NCBI RefSeq assembly: GCF_000719265.1
Contig: NZ_JOFL01000013.1
Span: forward strand, 62,001-126,000
Origin: Streptomyces roseoverticillatus
GTDB taxonomy: Bacteria > Actinomycetota > Actinomycetes > Streptomycetales > Streptomycetaceae
Length of the DNA: 64,000 bases
Reading direction: 5' to 3'
Shown here one piece after another: positions 1 to 8,970 of the stretch (position 1 is the stretch's first letter; every line of letters starts with the position of its first letter). Made by a program: the position numbers and the translations under genes. Under the pieces are notes generated by a model. It worked only from the letters and a program-made list of their open reading frames with translations, was not told the origin of the DNA and made no database searches.

Positions 1-93
1 CGGATCGTGCGGGCGGCGGCAGGTGAGCCCCAAGGCCACCGTGGCGGCGAGCGGGGCAGGCCCGGCCCCTCGGCGGAAGGGAAAATCTCGTGA
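1..93 (+). CDS. 3' end of an upstream gene, probably Tad pilus TadB-like (partial)
   Basis: Frame 1 is open from the window edge to a TGA at 91-93, which overlaps the GTG of the next gene in a GTGA arrangement. The visible tail is Arg/Gly/Pro-rich and has no recognisable domain. Its place directly before a TadC-like gene suggests TadB, but frame 3 also stops nearby (22-24), so the reading frame is a guess from the overlap geometry. Confidence 0.35.
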   Translation, partial: RIVRAAAGEPQGHRGGERGRPGPSAEGKIS

Positions 94-899
94 GCGCAAA
101 TGTTATCCACAGCCTGTGGATGGTGATTCTTGCGGGCGTCGCGTCCGCTTGCGCGGTGAGCGCGGCGGTCCGGATCCGCAGGAGAGCGGTGGCCCGCCGC
201 CGGGCGGTCGCTCTGTTCGGGCGTGAACCCGCCACGGCCACGAGGGCGCAGGGGCTCAGGGCCTGTGCCGGCCGGCTGCCGGCGGCCCGGGACTGGCTTC
301 CCGCGGCGGGGACCGGAGCCGCCGGGGTCATCCTCCTCGGCGGAGCGGCCGGGTGCGTGGCGGGACTCGCCGCCGCGTACGGCATGTGGCGGTGGCGACG
401 GCGCCCGAAGAGGGCCGACCCGGCGGCCGAAGCCCCGGGACAAACCCGGTCGGGGGAGGCCGAGAGGCAACTTCCGCTGGCCGCCGATCTCATGGCCGCG
501 TGCCTGGCGGCAGGCGCCGGGCCCAGAGAGGCGGCCGAAGCGGTCGGCCTGTCACTGGGCGGCCCGGTGGGCGAACGGCTCGCCCGGGCCGCGGCGGAAG
601 TCCGGCTCGGCGGCGACCCGGCCACGGCCTGGGGCCGCTTGGGCGGCCTTCCGGGCGCCCGGGGGCTCGCCCGCTGTCTGGAGAGGGCGCAGGCGACGGG
701 AGTGCCCGCAGTGGAGCCCATGTCGCGGCTCGCCGGCCGTTTGCGGGCCGAGCGCGGCAGGGCGGCGGGCATACGGGCCCGGCGCGCGGGCGTCCTGGCG
801 ACAGCCCCGCTCGGGCTGTGCTTCCTGCCCGCGTTCCTGACGGTCGGGGTGGTGCCCGTAGTGATCGGTCTGGCGAGTGGTTTGACGAAAGGACATTGA
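90..899 (+). CDS. TadC-like type II secretion system F family membrane protein
   Basis: A 269-aa protein starting at GTG 90. It has an N-terminal membrane segment (residues about 8-25), a second near residues 75-100, a cytoplasmic part with the alternating Leu/Ala helices of T2SSF domains (about 125-235) and a C-terminal membrane segment. In Flp/Tad pilus systems TadB and TadC form the inner-membrane platform driven by the TadA ATPase. The following DUF4244, TadE and TadE-like genes make the locus assignment firm. It is coupled to its neighbours: the start overlaps the preceding stop and the next gene begins 2 bases after its TGA. Confidence 0.85.
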   Translation: MSANVIHSLWMVILAGVASACAVSAAVRIRRRAVARRRAVALFGREPATATRAQGLRACAGRLPAARDWLPAAGTGAAGVILLGGAAGCVAGLAAAYGMWRWRRRPKRADPAAEAPGQTRSGEAERQLPLAADLMAACLAAGAGPREAAEAVGLSLGGPVGERLARAAAEVRLGGDPATAWGRLGGLPGARGLARCLERAQATGVPAVEPMSRLAGRLRAERGRAAGIRARRAGVLATAPLGLCFLPAFLTVGVVPVVIGLASGLTKGH

Positions 900-901
900 C
901 G

Positions 902-1291
902 GTGAGTGGGATGCAGGTCATGGCAGCGATGACGGTGGGGAAGACAATGGCGGGGAAGACGATGACAGCGCGGAGGACGCCCGTGCGCCGAGGCTGGTGC
1001 GGGGCGCATGGGGGACTGCCCGTCCGGGCGAGGTACCGGTCGCTGGGCGGAGAGCGGGGCCGGTGGTGGCCCGGCGAATGGGGCAAGCTCTGGCAGTGGC
1101 CGGTGCCGTGGCGAACACGCAGGCCGTGGGCCTTCGCGGGCGGCGATGCGGGCATGTCGACGGCCGAGTACGCCGTCGGCACCGTAGCCGCCTGTGCGCT
1201 CGCCGCCGTGCTCTACAAGGTGGTCACGAGCGGGGCGGTCAGCGCGGCTCTGCAGGGGCTCATCGGGAGGGCGCTCAATGCGCCGTTCTGA
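902..1291 (+). CDS. DUF4244 family pilin-like protein
   Basis: About 129 aa from GTG 902, preceded by an AAAGGA ribosome site. The last 45 residues hold the family signature: GMSTAEYAVGTVAACALAA followed by a hydrophobic helix and a short polar end, as in Flp-type pilins cut before the hydrophobic helix. The N-terminal 80 residues are Arg/Gly/Trp-rich and probably form the prepilin leader. Sitting between TadC and TadE, it is the best candidate for the major Flp pilin of this locus. The frame stays open upstream of 902, so a longer form is possible, but the spacing after tadC favours 902. Confidence 0.8.
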   Translation: MSGMQVMAAMTVGKTMAGKTMTARRTPVRRGWCGAHGGLPVRARYRSLGGERGRWWPGEWGKLWQWPVPWRTRRPWAFAGGDAGMSTAEYAVGTVAACALAAVLYKVVTSGAVSAALQGLIGRALNAPF

Positions 1292-1793
1292 CGGGGCGTC
1301 CGGTCAGTCGCCCGGGGCCGGTCGGCCGGCACTACGCACTGGACCGGACCGGGGTTCTGACGGAGGGTCCGGCGAGGTCGTCCTCGCCGGTCCCGCCGGT
1401 GGACCGGGCCGGCGCCCTCCGGCAGTCCCGGCGGCGGGAGGCCACCGGAGTCGTCCCCGGCGCTGCGACGGCGGCTATGTGACCGCTGAGGCCGCGATGG
1501 TGCTTCCGGCACTGATTCTCTTCGGCATGGCCTTGATCTGGGGGCTGATGGCCGCGGCCGCGCAGATCCAGTGCGTGGACGCCGCCCGGGCAGGTGCCCG
1601 GGCGGCCGCCCGGTCGGATCCGGAGACGGTGGCGGTCGCGGCGGCCCGGTCCGCCGCGCCGCAGGGGGCCCGTGTCGCCGTCGCACGGGAGGGCGACCTC
1701 GTACGGGTACGGGTCGAAGCCCGCGCGGCGGGGCCGCTCGCCGTGCGGCTGGGCGGAGAGGCGGTGGCCCTTGCGGAGGAGACGGTGCGGTGA
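1278..1793 (+). CDS. TadE family pseudopilin
   Basis: About 171 aa from ATG 1278, with GGGAGG at 1265-1270. The start overlaps the end of the DUF4244 gene by 14 bases. After a Gly/Pro/Arg-rich leader of roughly 70 residues comes the TadE signature GGYVTAEAAMVLPALILFG, then a periplasmic-type Ala/Val/Arg-rich domain. TadE proteins are minor pseudopilins processed by a prepilin peptidase. The long leader is unusual; an internal start nearer the signature is possible but no better ribosome site is seen. Confidence 0.8.
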   Translation: MRRSDGASGQSPGAGRPALRTGPDRGSDGGSGEVVLAGPAGGPGRRPPAVPAAGGHRSRPRRCDGGYVTAEAAMVLPALILFGMALIWGLMAAAAQIQCVDAARAGARAAARSDPETVAVAAARSAAPQGARVAVAREGDLVRVRVEARAAGPLAVRLGGEAVALAEETVR

Positions 1794-1800
1794 CCGGGGG

Positions 1801-2442
1801 ATGGCCACGGTGTGGGTGGCGGTGGCGGTCACGGCGCTCTGCGCGGTGTTCGCGGCGCTGCTAGCCATGGGGCAGGCCGTGGTGGCCCGCCACCGGGCGG
1901 GCGGCGCGGCGGACCTGGCGGCGCTGGCCGCGGCGGACCACGCGCTCGACGGTCAGGAGGCCGCGTGCGGCCTCGCCCGGCGGGTGGCCGCCGCCCAGGG
2001 CACGAGAGTGGTGCGCTGCGCAGTGAGTGGCGAGATCGCCGAGGTCGCGGCCGAGGCCCGGGCGGGGCCGTATGCCGTCCGGGTGCGGTCGCGGGCGGGG
2101 CCCGCGGAAGCGGTGGGGTTCACCCCTGTGGCCGTATCGGCTGCTGGTTTCCTCACAGGCCCTGGTTTCCGAGACGCTGGCTTTCCGGGCCCCGGCCTAC
2201 GAGACCCTGGCTTTCCGGGTCCCGGTCTCCGAGACCCTGGCCTTCCGGGTCCGGGCCTCCGAGACCCCGGTCTGCCGGGCCCCCGCCTTTGGGACCCCGG
2301 TCTGCCGGGTCTCGGACTCCAGGGGAATGCCTCCGCGGGCCTCAGCCTTCGGCCGGCCCCGGCGGGGCCTCCTTCGGCGGGGCCTCCTTCGGCGGGGCGT
2401 CCTCCGGCGGGGTGTCCTCCGGCGGGGCCGGGGCGTCCCTGA
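1801..2442 (+). CDS. TadE-like (Rv3654c-type) helicase-adjacent secreted protein with repeat tail
   Basis: 213 aa from ATG 1801. Residues 1-25 form one hydrophobic helix (MATVWVAVAVTALCAVFAAL), followed by the GGAADLAALAAADHA segment typical of Rv3654c/TadE-like proteins of actinobacterial Tad loci. From residue about 120 the protein becomes five 10-residue repeats of GPGLRDPGFP type (2158-2307), then short [10 protein letters not shown] repeats. This tail is far longer than in usual family members (about 110-140 aa). The last 101 bases overlap the 3' end of the opposite-strand helicase. The tail may be a readthrough of repeat expansion; frame continuity through it is direct from the sequence. 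Confidence 0.65.
   Translation: MATVWVAVAVTALCAVFAALLAMGQAVVARHRAGGAADLAALAAADHALDGQEAACGLARRVAAAQGTRVVRCAVSGEIAEVAAEARAGPYAVRVRSRAGPAEAVGFTPVAVSAAGFLTGPGFRDAGFPGPGLRDPGFPGPGLRDPGLPGPGLRDPGLPGPRLWDPGLPGLGLQGNASAGLSLRPAPAGPPSAGPPSAGRPPAGCPPAGPGRP
2158..2307 (+). repeat. five tandem 30-bp repeats coding GPGLRDPGFP-type decapeptides
   Basis: Five in-frame 30-bp units start at 2158, 2188, 2218, 2248 and 2278. They encode variants of G-P-G-[FL]-R-D-[AP]-G-[FL]-P. A separate set of about 15-bp units (GGCGGGGCCTCCTTC and variants, about 2365-2430) follows and also forms the C-terminus of the helicase on the other strand. Confidence 0.9.
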
Positions 2443-4861
2443 GGAGCCGGGCGAGGAGGCGGATCGCGGCTCGCTTGTCGAGGGGGTCGTTGCCGTTGCC
2501 GCACTTGGGGGACTGCACGCAGGAAGGGCAGCCCGTGTCGCACTCGCAGGCGGCGATCGCCTCGCGGGTGGCGGTGAGCCAGCGGGCGGCGGTGTGGAAG
2601 GCCCGCTCGGCGAAGCCGGCGCCGCCGGGGTGGCCGTCGTAGACGAACACCGTCGGCAGGAGCGTGTCGGGGTGCAGAGGGACGGAGACGCCGCCGATGT
2701 CCCAGCGGTCGCAGGTGGCGAAGAGGGGGAGCATGCCGATGGAGGCGTGTTCCGCAGCGTGCAGGGCGCCGCCGAGGGCTTCGGGGTCGATGCGGGCCTC
2801 GTCTAGCTGGTCCTCGGTGACGGTCCACCACACGGCGCGGGTCCGCAGCGTACGGGGCGGCAAGTCCAGTTTGGACTCGCCCAGGATCTCGCCGGTGATC
2901 AGCCGGCGGCGCAGGAAGGAGACGACCTGGTTGGTGACCTCGACCGAGCCGAAGCACAGCCGCGCCTCCCCCCAGGGGATCTCGGCGGCGGTCTCCAGGA
3001 TGGAGATGGAGGTCGTGTCGCGGGCGGTGGTCGAGTACGGCGGGTCGGCCTGCTCGACGAGGGCGACGGAGTCCTCCAGGTCGAGGCGGCGGACGAGGTA
3101 GGTGCGGCCCTGGTGGAGGTGGACCGCGCCCTCGTGGACGGAGGCGTGGGCCGCGGCCGCGTCCACGGTGCCCAGCAGGCGCCCGGTGCCCTCCTCCACG
3201 ACCTGGACGGGCCGGCCGCCGCCGCCCCGGATGTCGGTCAGGTCGGCGGCGCGCTCGCGGCGGGTCCAGTGCCAGGCGGTGCCGCGGCGGCGGAGCAGCT
3301 TGCGGCCTTCGAGCTGGGTGAGCACGCCCGGGGCCGCGGGCCCGAAGAGGGACAGGCCGGCCTCGGTGAGCGGCAGCTCGGCGGCCGCGGCGCACAGATG
3401 GGGGGCGAGGACGTAGGGGTTGTCGGGATCGAGGACGGTGGATTCCACGGGCTGCCGGAAGAGCGCCTCCGGGTGGTGGACGAGGTAGGTGTCCAGGGGG
3501 TCGTCGCGGGCGACCAGGATGGCCAGGGCTCCCCGGCCCGTACGGCCCGCGCGGCCGGCCTGCTGCCACAGGGAGGCCCGGGTGCCCGGGTAGCCGGTCA
3601 GGAGGACGGCGTCGAGGCCCGCGACGTCGACGCCGAGCTCCAGCGCGGTCGTGGCGGACAGGCCGAGCAGCTCGCCGGTGTGCAGGGCGTGCTCGATGGC
3701 GCGGCGCTCCTCGGGGAGGTAGCCGCCGCGGTAGGCGGCGACACGCCCGGGGAGCGAGCGGTCCACGGCGGCGAGGCGTTCCTGGGCGATCAGGGCGATG
3801 AGTTCGGCGCCGCGCCGTGAGCGCACGAAGGCGATGGTGCGGACGCCCTGGACGACGAGGTCGGTGAGGAGGTCGGCGCTCTCGGCGGTGGCGGTGCGGC
3901 GCACGGGGGCCCCGCGTTCGCCGTGGAGCTCGGTGAGCGGGGGCTCCCACAGGGCGAACAAGAGTTCGCCGCGCGGGGAGGCGTCCTCGGTGATCTCCAC
4001 CACGGGGACGCCCGTGAGCCGGGTCGCCGCGGTGGCCGGGTCGGAGGCGGTGGCCGAGGCGAGGAGGAAGACCGGATCGGACCCGTAGCGGGCGCAGACG
4101 CGCCGGAGGCGGCGCAGCACCTGGGCGACGTGCGAGCCGAAGACGCCCCGGTAGGTGTGGCACTCGTCGATGACGACGTAGCGCAGGGCGCGCAGGAAGG
4201 AGGACCACTTGGGGTGGGCGGGCAGGATGGAGCGGTGGAGCATGTCGGGGTTGGTGAGCGCGTAATTGGCGTACTGGCGCACCCACTCCCGCTCCTCGAC
4301 CGGCGTGTCCCCGTCGTACACGGCGGGCCGGACGCCCTTGCCCAGGGGCTCGGCGAGGGACCGTACGGCGCGCCGCTGGTCGGCGGCCAGGGCCTTGGTG
4401 GGGGCGAGGTACAGGGCGGTCGCGCCGCGGCCGTTCGGGGCCTCCGAGCCGTCCAGCAGGGCGCTGAGGACCGGCGCCAGGTACGCGAGGGACTTCCCGG
4501 AGGCGGTGCCGGTGGCCACGACCACCGACTCGCCGCGCAGCGCGTGCCCGGCGGTGAGAGCCTGGTGAGCCCAGGGCCGCTCGATGCCGGCGGCCCGGAC
4601 GGCCTCGACCACTTCCGGCCGGATCTGCTCAGGCCAGGGGGCATGACGTCCCGGACGCGGGGGCAAGTGCTCCGTATGAGTGATGCGTGCAGCCCGGTCG
4701 GCCCCGGCGGTCAGTCGGTCGAGGACTGTCCGGGGAACGGGATGTACGCCCGCCTCCGGCGGGAGTTGATCGTTGGCCATCGGCACCGAGTGTGTCACTG
4801 GCGTGACGGACAATGGCGTCAAGGCGTCGTGCGCGCCTGCCGGTAAGTGATTGAATGCCAT
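2342..4861 (-). CDS. DEAD/DEAH-box helicase with C-terminal DUF1998 zinc domain (MrfA/YprA-like)
   Basis: 839 aa if started at ATG 4861; an in-frame ATG at 4780 gives 812 aa. Visible motifs are Walker A ([14 protein letters not shown], near residue 115), DEAH-type motif II ([11 protein letters not shown], near 230), [32 protein letters not shown] motif VI, and a late Cys cluster [20 protein letters not shown] (near 770). This order matches superfamily 2 helicases of the MrfA/YprA group, which act in DNA repair. Codon 6 of the longer form is TTA (CAC TTA CCG), the rare codon read by the bldA tRNA. The gene is divergent from bldG, and its start lies inside the short intergenic region. The tail is a [12 protein letters not shown] repeat overlapping the TadE-like gene. 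Confidence 0.88.
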   Translation of the reverse strand: MAFNHLPAGAHDALTPLSVTPVTHSVPMANDQLPPEAGVHPVPRTVLDRLTAGADRAARITHTEHLPPRPGRHAPWPEQIRPEVVEAVRAAGIERPWAHQALTAGHALRGESVVVATGTASGKSLAYLAPVLSALLDGSEAPNGRGATALYLAPTKALAADQRRAVRSLAEPLGKGVRPAVYDGDTPVEEREWVRQYANYALTNPDMLHRSILPAHPKWSSFLRALRYVVIDECHTYRGVFGSHVAQVLRRLRRVCARYGSDPVFLLASATASDPATAATRLTGVPVVEITEDASPRGELLFALWEPPLTELHGERGAPVRRTATAESADLLTDLVVQGVRTIAFVRSRRGAELIALIAQERLAAVDRSLPGRVAAYRGGYLPEERRAIEHALHTGELLGLSATTALELGVDVAGLDAVLLTGYPGTRASLWQQAGRAGRTGRGALAILVARDDPLDTYLVHHPEALFRQPVESTVLDPDNPYVLAPHLCAAAAELPLTEAGLSLFGPAAPGVLTQLEGRKLLRRRGTAWHWTRRERAADLTDIRGGGGRPVQVVEEGTGRLLGTVDAAAAHASVHEGAVHLHQGRTYLVRRLDLEDSVALVEQADPPYSTTARDTTSISILETAAEIPWGEARLCFGSVEVTNQVVSFLRRRLITGEILGESKLDLPPRTLRTRAVWWTVTEDQLDEARIDPEALGGALHAAEHASIGMLPLFATCDRWDIGGVSVPLHPDTLLPTVFVYDGHPGGAGFAERAFHTAARWLTATREAIAACECDTGCPSCVQSPKCGNGNDPLDKRAAIRLLARLLRDAPAPPEDTPPEDAPPKEAPPKEAPPGPAEG

Positions 4862-4915
4862 CGCGGCTGCCGATCCATGGGGGGCGACCGCTCGATGCAA
4901 GGTGCTGGAGGATCC

Positions 4916-5257
4916 GTGGACCTGTCCCTGTCGACCGAGACCGTAGGCGACCGTACGGTTGTCCGGGTCGGTGGCGAGATTGATGTGTACACCGCGCCCA
5001 AGCTGCGTGAGCAGCTGGTCGAGCTTGTCAACGACGGCAGCTATCACCTCGTCGTGGACATGGAGGGCGTCGACTTCCTCGACTCCACCGGGCTCGGCGT
5101 CCTGGTCGGCGGGCTGAAGCGGGTGCGTGCCCATGAGGGCTCGCTGCGCCTGGTCTGCAACCAGGAGCGCATTCTCAAGATTTTCCGTATCACCGGTCTC
5201 ACCAAGGTGTTCCCGATCCACACCTCGGTGGAGGATGCGGTGCAGGCGACCGACTGA
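4916..5257 (+). CDS. bldG: anti-sigma factor antagonist BldG
   Basis: 113 aa from GTG 4916, with GGAGG at 4907-4911. A single STAS domain fills the protein, with the phosphorylation-site motif [10 protein letters not shown] (Ser57). Residues such as [20 protein letters not shown] and [20 protein letters not shown] match my recollection of S. coelicolor BldG closely. BldG controls morphological and antibiotic development by partner switching with anti-sigma factors. The neighbouring anti-sigma-like gene and divergent helicase are the classical arrangement. Upstream in-frame starts exist but lack the family match. Confidence 0.95.
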   Translation: MDLSLSTETVGDRTVVRVGGEIDVYTAPKLREQLVELVNDGSYHLVVDMEGVDFLDSTGLGVLVGGLKRVRAHEGSLRLVCNQERILKIFRITGLTKVFPIHTSVEDAVQATD

Positions 5258-5371
5258 GGTCGCCGGGGAAGACTGTCACGCGGGGGGAACCCGGGCCCTG
5301 GCCCGGCCCCCTCGTGAGTCCGCCCTTTTCCGGATCAGGGGGAGAGGGCACGTACGACCGAGGGGGATGGC

Positions 5372-5824
5372 GTGGCCACCGTCGAACTGCTCTTCAGTGC
5401 CCTTCCCGAACATGTCCGGACCGCCCGGCTGGTGGCGGCCGCGGTGGCGCGCCGTGCCGGCGTGGACGAGGCCGTGCTGGACGAGGTCCGGCTCGCCGTG
5501 GGCGAGGCCTGTTCGCGCGCGGTCGGCCTGCACGTCGCCCATGAGGTGCCCACCCCCGTGCGGGTGACGCTGATCGAGGAGGAGAAGAAGTTCTCCATCG
5601 AGGTGGGGGACGACGCCCCCCGCCCCGCCCCCCTCGACCTCGCCTCTGCGAACGGTTCGGAGCGCCCCGCGCCCGGGCACGAGGACGCCGGCGCCGACAG
5701 CGAGGACGACATGGGCCTCGCCGTCATCAGCGGCCTGGTCGACGACGTCGAGGTGACCGCGGACGAGCGCGGCGGACTGATCCGTATGAGCTGGCCGATC
5801 GCCCCCGCGACCGTCGCGCCGTAG
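5372..5824 (+). CDS. anti-sigma factor-like HATPase paired with BldG (ApgA-type)
   Basis: 150 aa from GTG 5372, preceded by GAGGGGGA. The N-terminal half has the RsbW-like helix VDEAVLDEVRLAVGEACSRAV; the C-terminal half has DMGLAVISGLVDDVEV followed by an Arg-Met-Ser-Trp strand. In canonical kinases of this family the N-box reads ExxxNAxxH; here Asn is replaced by Arg (GEACSRAV), so ATP binding or kinase activity may be lost. Located 114 bases after bldG on the same strand, it is the expected partner protein that BldG binds. Confidence 0.85.
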   Translation: MATVELLFSALPEHVRTARLVAAAVARRAGVDEAVLDEVRLAVGEACSRAVGLHVAHEVPTPVRVTLIEEEKKFSIEVGDDAPRPAPLDLASANGSERPAPGHEDAGADSEDDMGLAVISGLVDDVEVTADERGGLIRMSWPIAPATVAP

Positions 5825-6353
5825 CCCGACCGGGCCTATTGCCGTAGCCCGCCCTCCTCGGACGGGCGTAACTCCGGGCTGCACCGGGATCGCGTCACGA
5901 CGACGCCCCCGTCGACGTCCTTTTGCCGTCGCCTTCACAAATGTTCACCGGCCTCCGCCGTAGCCCGCCTGCCCGGGCCTGCCTTCGCCTGCCTTCGCCG
6001 GCTTCCGTCCGGATCTTCCGTGAATGGATCAGCCGAAATTCCGCGATCTTTTGCTGATCGTTTCCCCGCGCCGGAATGGATCTCCATCCGATCCCCGTCA
6101 GATCCCCGTCCGATCCTCATTCCGATCTCCATTGCCGATCTCCGTCCGAGATCGTTTATCCGGCGGATCATTTACTCGATCTTCACTTGCGCAGACCAAT
6201 TCCCTTTGCTGCGCTCTGTTTTGATCTCGCCGGGCTCCCTACAATCCGTCCATCTTGAGCTCAGGACGCCTGAGCGTGGCTGCTGTTCCGTGCGCGTGGA
6301 CCAATGGCGCGGAGGAGCTGCGCGCCCATGTGCCAAACGTCTAGGGAGGACGA
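5825..6353 (+). promoter_or_regulatory. 529-base non-coding region upstream of hppA with weak terminator and GATC cluster
   Basis: No convincing gene is seen. A small stem (GCCCG 5847-5851 with CGGGC 5863-5867) may end the bldG operon. From 6012 to 6226 there are fourteen GATC tetramers, several in YCGATCYCC-like units. GC content drops to an AT-richer stretch around 6150-6230, which probably holds the hppA promoter. I could not place a reliable -35/-10 pair. Confidence 0.5.
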
Positions 6354-8744
6354 ATGGCGGGGCCCCTCACCCCTTCACAGGTGGACTTCAGTCAGCATCT
6401 CGCAGCCGAACTGACCCAGGGCAACCGCACCATGGTGATCGTGATCGCAGCCGTCGCGCTCGCGGCGCTCGTGGTCGCCGTCGCCCTGGTGCGGCAGGTC
6501 CTCGCGGCGGGCGAGGGCACCGACAACATGAGAAAGATCGCGGCGGCGGTGCAGGAAGGCGCCAACGCCTATCTCGCCCGGCAGTTGCGCACGCTCAGCG
6601 TATTCGCCGTGGCGGTGTTCTTCCTCCTGATGCTCCTGCCGGCCGACAACTGGTCGCAGCGCATCGGGCGTTCGGCCTTCTTCCTGATCGGAGCGCTGTT
6701 CTCGGCGGCCACCGGCTATATCGGCATGTGGCTCGCCGTGCGCAGCAACGTGCGGGTCGCCGCGGCGGCGCGCGAGGCCACTCCGGCGCCGGGCGAACCG
6801 GAGAAGGATCTGACGGCCGTGTCCCACCGGGCCATGAAGATCGCGTTTCGGACGGGTGGCGTCGTCGGGATGTTCACCGTCGGCCTCGGCCTGCTGGGCG
6901 CCTCCTGCGTCGTCCTCGTCTACGCGGCCGACGCGCCCAAGGTGCTGGAGGGATTCGGGTTCGGCGCGGCGCTGCTGGCCATGTTCATGAGGGTCGGCGG
7001 CGGCATCTTCACCAAGGCGGCCGACGTCGGCGCCGACCTCGTCGGCAAGGTCGAACAGGGCATCCCCGAGGACGACCCGCGCAACGCCGCCACCATCGCG
7101 GACAACGTGGGCGACAACGTCGGCGACTGCGCGGGCATGGCGGCCGACCTCTTCGAGTCGTACGCCGTGACGCTGGTGGCCGCGCTGATCCTCGGCAAGG
7201 CGGCGTTCGGTGACGCGGGTCTCGCCTTCCCCCTGCTCGTCCCCGCGATCGGCGTGCTCACGGCGATGGTCGGCATCTTCGCGGTCGCGCCGCGTCGCAC
7301 CGACCGCAGCGGGATGAGCGCGATCAACCGCGGGTTCTTCATCTCGGCCGTCATCTCGCTGGCCCTGGTTGCCGCCGCGGTGTTCGCGTACCTGCCCTCC
7401 AGCTACGCCGATCTGAAGGGCATCGGGGACGAGGCCATCCGCGCCCACTCCGGCGACCCCAGGGTGCTGGCGCTCGTGGCCGTGGCCATCGGCATCGTCC
7501 TCGCCGCGCTCATCCAGCAGCTGACGGGGTACTTCACGGAGACCAGCCGGCGGCCGGTGCGCGACATCGGCAGGACGTCCCTGACCGGCCCGGCGACGGT
7601 GGTCCTCGCCGGCATCGCCATCGGCCTGGAGTCCGCCGTCTACTCGGCGGTGCTCATCGCGCTGGCCGTCTACGGGGCGTTCCTGCTCGGCGGCACGTCC
7701 ATCATGCTGGCCCTGTTCGCGGTCGCGCTCGCCGGCACCGGCCTGCTGACCACCGTCGGCGTCATCGTCGCCATGGACACCTTCGGCCCGGTCTCCGACA
7801 ACGCCCAGGGCATCGCCGAGATGTCCGGCGACGTCGAGGGCGCCGGCGCGCAGGTCCTCACCGACCTCGACGCCGTCGGCAACACCACCAAGGCCATCAC
7901 CAAGGGCATCGCCATCGCCACGGCCGTCCTGGCGGCGTCGGCGCTCTTCGGCTCGTACCGCGACGCGATCGCCACCGCCGTGCAGGACGTGCACGCGAAG
8001 TCCGGGGAGCTGGGTCTGAGTCTGGACATCTCGCAGCCCAACAACCTCGTCGGACTGGTCCTCGGGGCCGCGGTCGTCTTCCTCTTCTCCGGGCTGGCGA
8101 TCAACGCCGTGTCCCGGTCGGCGGGCGCGGTGGTCTACGAGGTGCGGCGACAGTTCCGCGAGCACCCCGGGATCATGGATTACAGCGAGCAGCCGGAGTA
8201 CGGGCGTGTGGTGGACATCTGCACCAAGGACGCGCTGCGCGAACTCGCCACGCCCGGCCTGCTGGCCGTCATGGCGCCCATCGCGGTCGGCTTCTCGCTC
8301 GGCGTCGGCGCGCTCGGCTCGTACCTCGCGGGCGCCATCGGCACCGGCACCCTGATGGCCGTCTTCCTCGCCAACTCCGGTGGCGCCTGGGACAACGCCA
8401 AGAAGCTGGTGGAGGACGGGAAGTACGGCGGCAAGGGCAGCGAGGCGCACGCCGCGACGGTCATCGGCGACACGGTCGGGGACCCCTTCAAGGACACCGC
8501 CGGGCCGGCCATCAACCCGCTGCTGAAGGTCATGAACCTGGTGGCGCTGCTGATCGCCCCCGCGGTGGTCAAGTTCTCCTACGGCGTCGACGCCAACAAG
8601 GGCCTGCGGATCGGGGTCGCGGCGCTGGCGATCGTCGTCATCGTCGGTGCGGTGTACGTCTCGAAGCGGCGCGGCGTCGCGGTGGGAGACGACGGGAACG
8701 CCGAACTGGCGGCGAAGTCCGCCGATCCGGCGGTGGTGTCGTAA
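6354..8744 (+). CDS. hppA: membrane-bound H+-translocating pyrophosphatase
   Basis: 796 aa from ATG 6354, with GGGAGGA just upstream. Many long membrane helices (about 16 expected) and the conserved cytosolic loops are visible. The substrate motif DVGADLVGKVE is at about 223-233, with DNVGDNVGDCAGMAADLFESY following. GNTTKAITKGIAIATA lies near residue 508, and the C-terminal loop reads GDTVGDPFKDTAGPAINPL. The Lys after GNTT is the mark of the K+-independent subclass. The enzyme couples pyrophosphate hydrolysis to proton export. It stands alone on the plus strand; a loose GC stem follows the stop. Confidence 0.97.
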   Translation: MAGPLTPSQVDFSQHLAAELTQGNRTMVIVIAAVALAALVVAVALVRQVLAAGEGTDNMRKIAAAVQEGANAYLARQLRTLSVFAVAVFFLLMLLPADNWSQRIGRSAFFLIGALFSAATGYIGMWLAVRSNVRVAAAAREATPAPGEPEKDLTAVSHRAMKIAFRTGGVVGMFTVGLGLLGASCVVLVYAADAPKVLEGFGFGAALLAMFMRVGGGIFTKAADVGADLVGKVEQGIPEDDPRNAATIADNVGDNVGDCAGMAADLFESYAVTLVAALILGKAAFGDAGLAFPLLVPAIGVLTAMVGIFAVAPRRTDRSGMSAINRGFFISAVISLALVAAAVFAYLPSSYADLKGIGDEAIRAHSGDPRVLALVAVAIGIVLAALIQQLTGYFTETSRRPVRDIGRTSLTGPATVVLAGIAIGLESAVYSAVLIALAVYGAFLLGGTSIMLALFAVALAGTGLLTTVGVIVAMDTFGPVSDNAQGIAEMSGDVEGAGAQVLTDLDAVGNTTKAITKGIAIATAVLAASALFGSYRDAIATAVQDVHAKSGELGLSLDISQPNNLVGLVLGAAVVFLFSGLAINAVSRSAGAVVYEVRRQFREHPGIMDYSEQPEYGRVVDICTKDALRELATPGLLAVMAPIAVGFSLGVGALGSYLAGAIGTGTLMAVFLANSGGAWDNAKKLVEDGKYGGKGSEAHAATVIGDTVGDPFKDTAGPAINPLLKVMNLVALLIAPAVVKFSYGVDANKGLRIGVAALAIVVIVGAVYVSKRRGVAVGDDGNAELAAKSADPAVVS

Positions 8745-8970
8745 GAGTGAGAAGCGGCGCTGTAAGAAACTGACGCCCCGGCACTTCGACCCCGGTCGGC
8801 GGCGGTGGCATGCAGTCCGTCGCCGCCGGCCCGGGAAACAGGTGCGGTGAATGACACGCTGCGCTTGGTGCAAATGGCTTTAAAAGGGGGCATACGGGGT
8901 GCCCGCCACCTGGGTGGTCCCGCTCGGACGTGTAAGTTCCGGGCCGAGAGCCATCGAAGGGACCGATCCG

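Noticed and set aside
6375..8873. 832-aa minus-strand frame opposite hppA
   Set aside because: It is the antisense shadow of a strongly supported gene; its residues are Arg/Gly/His-rich and lack any motif.
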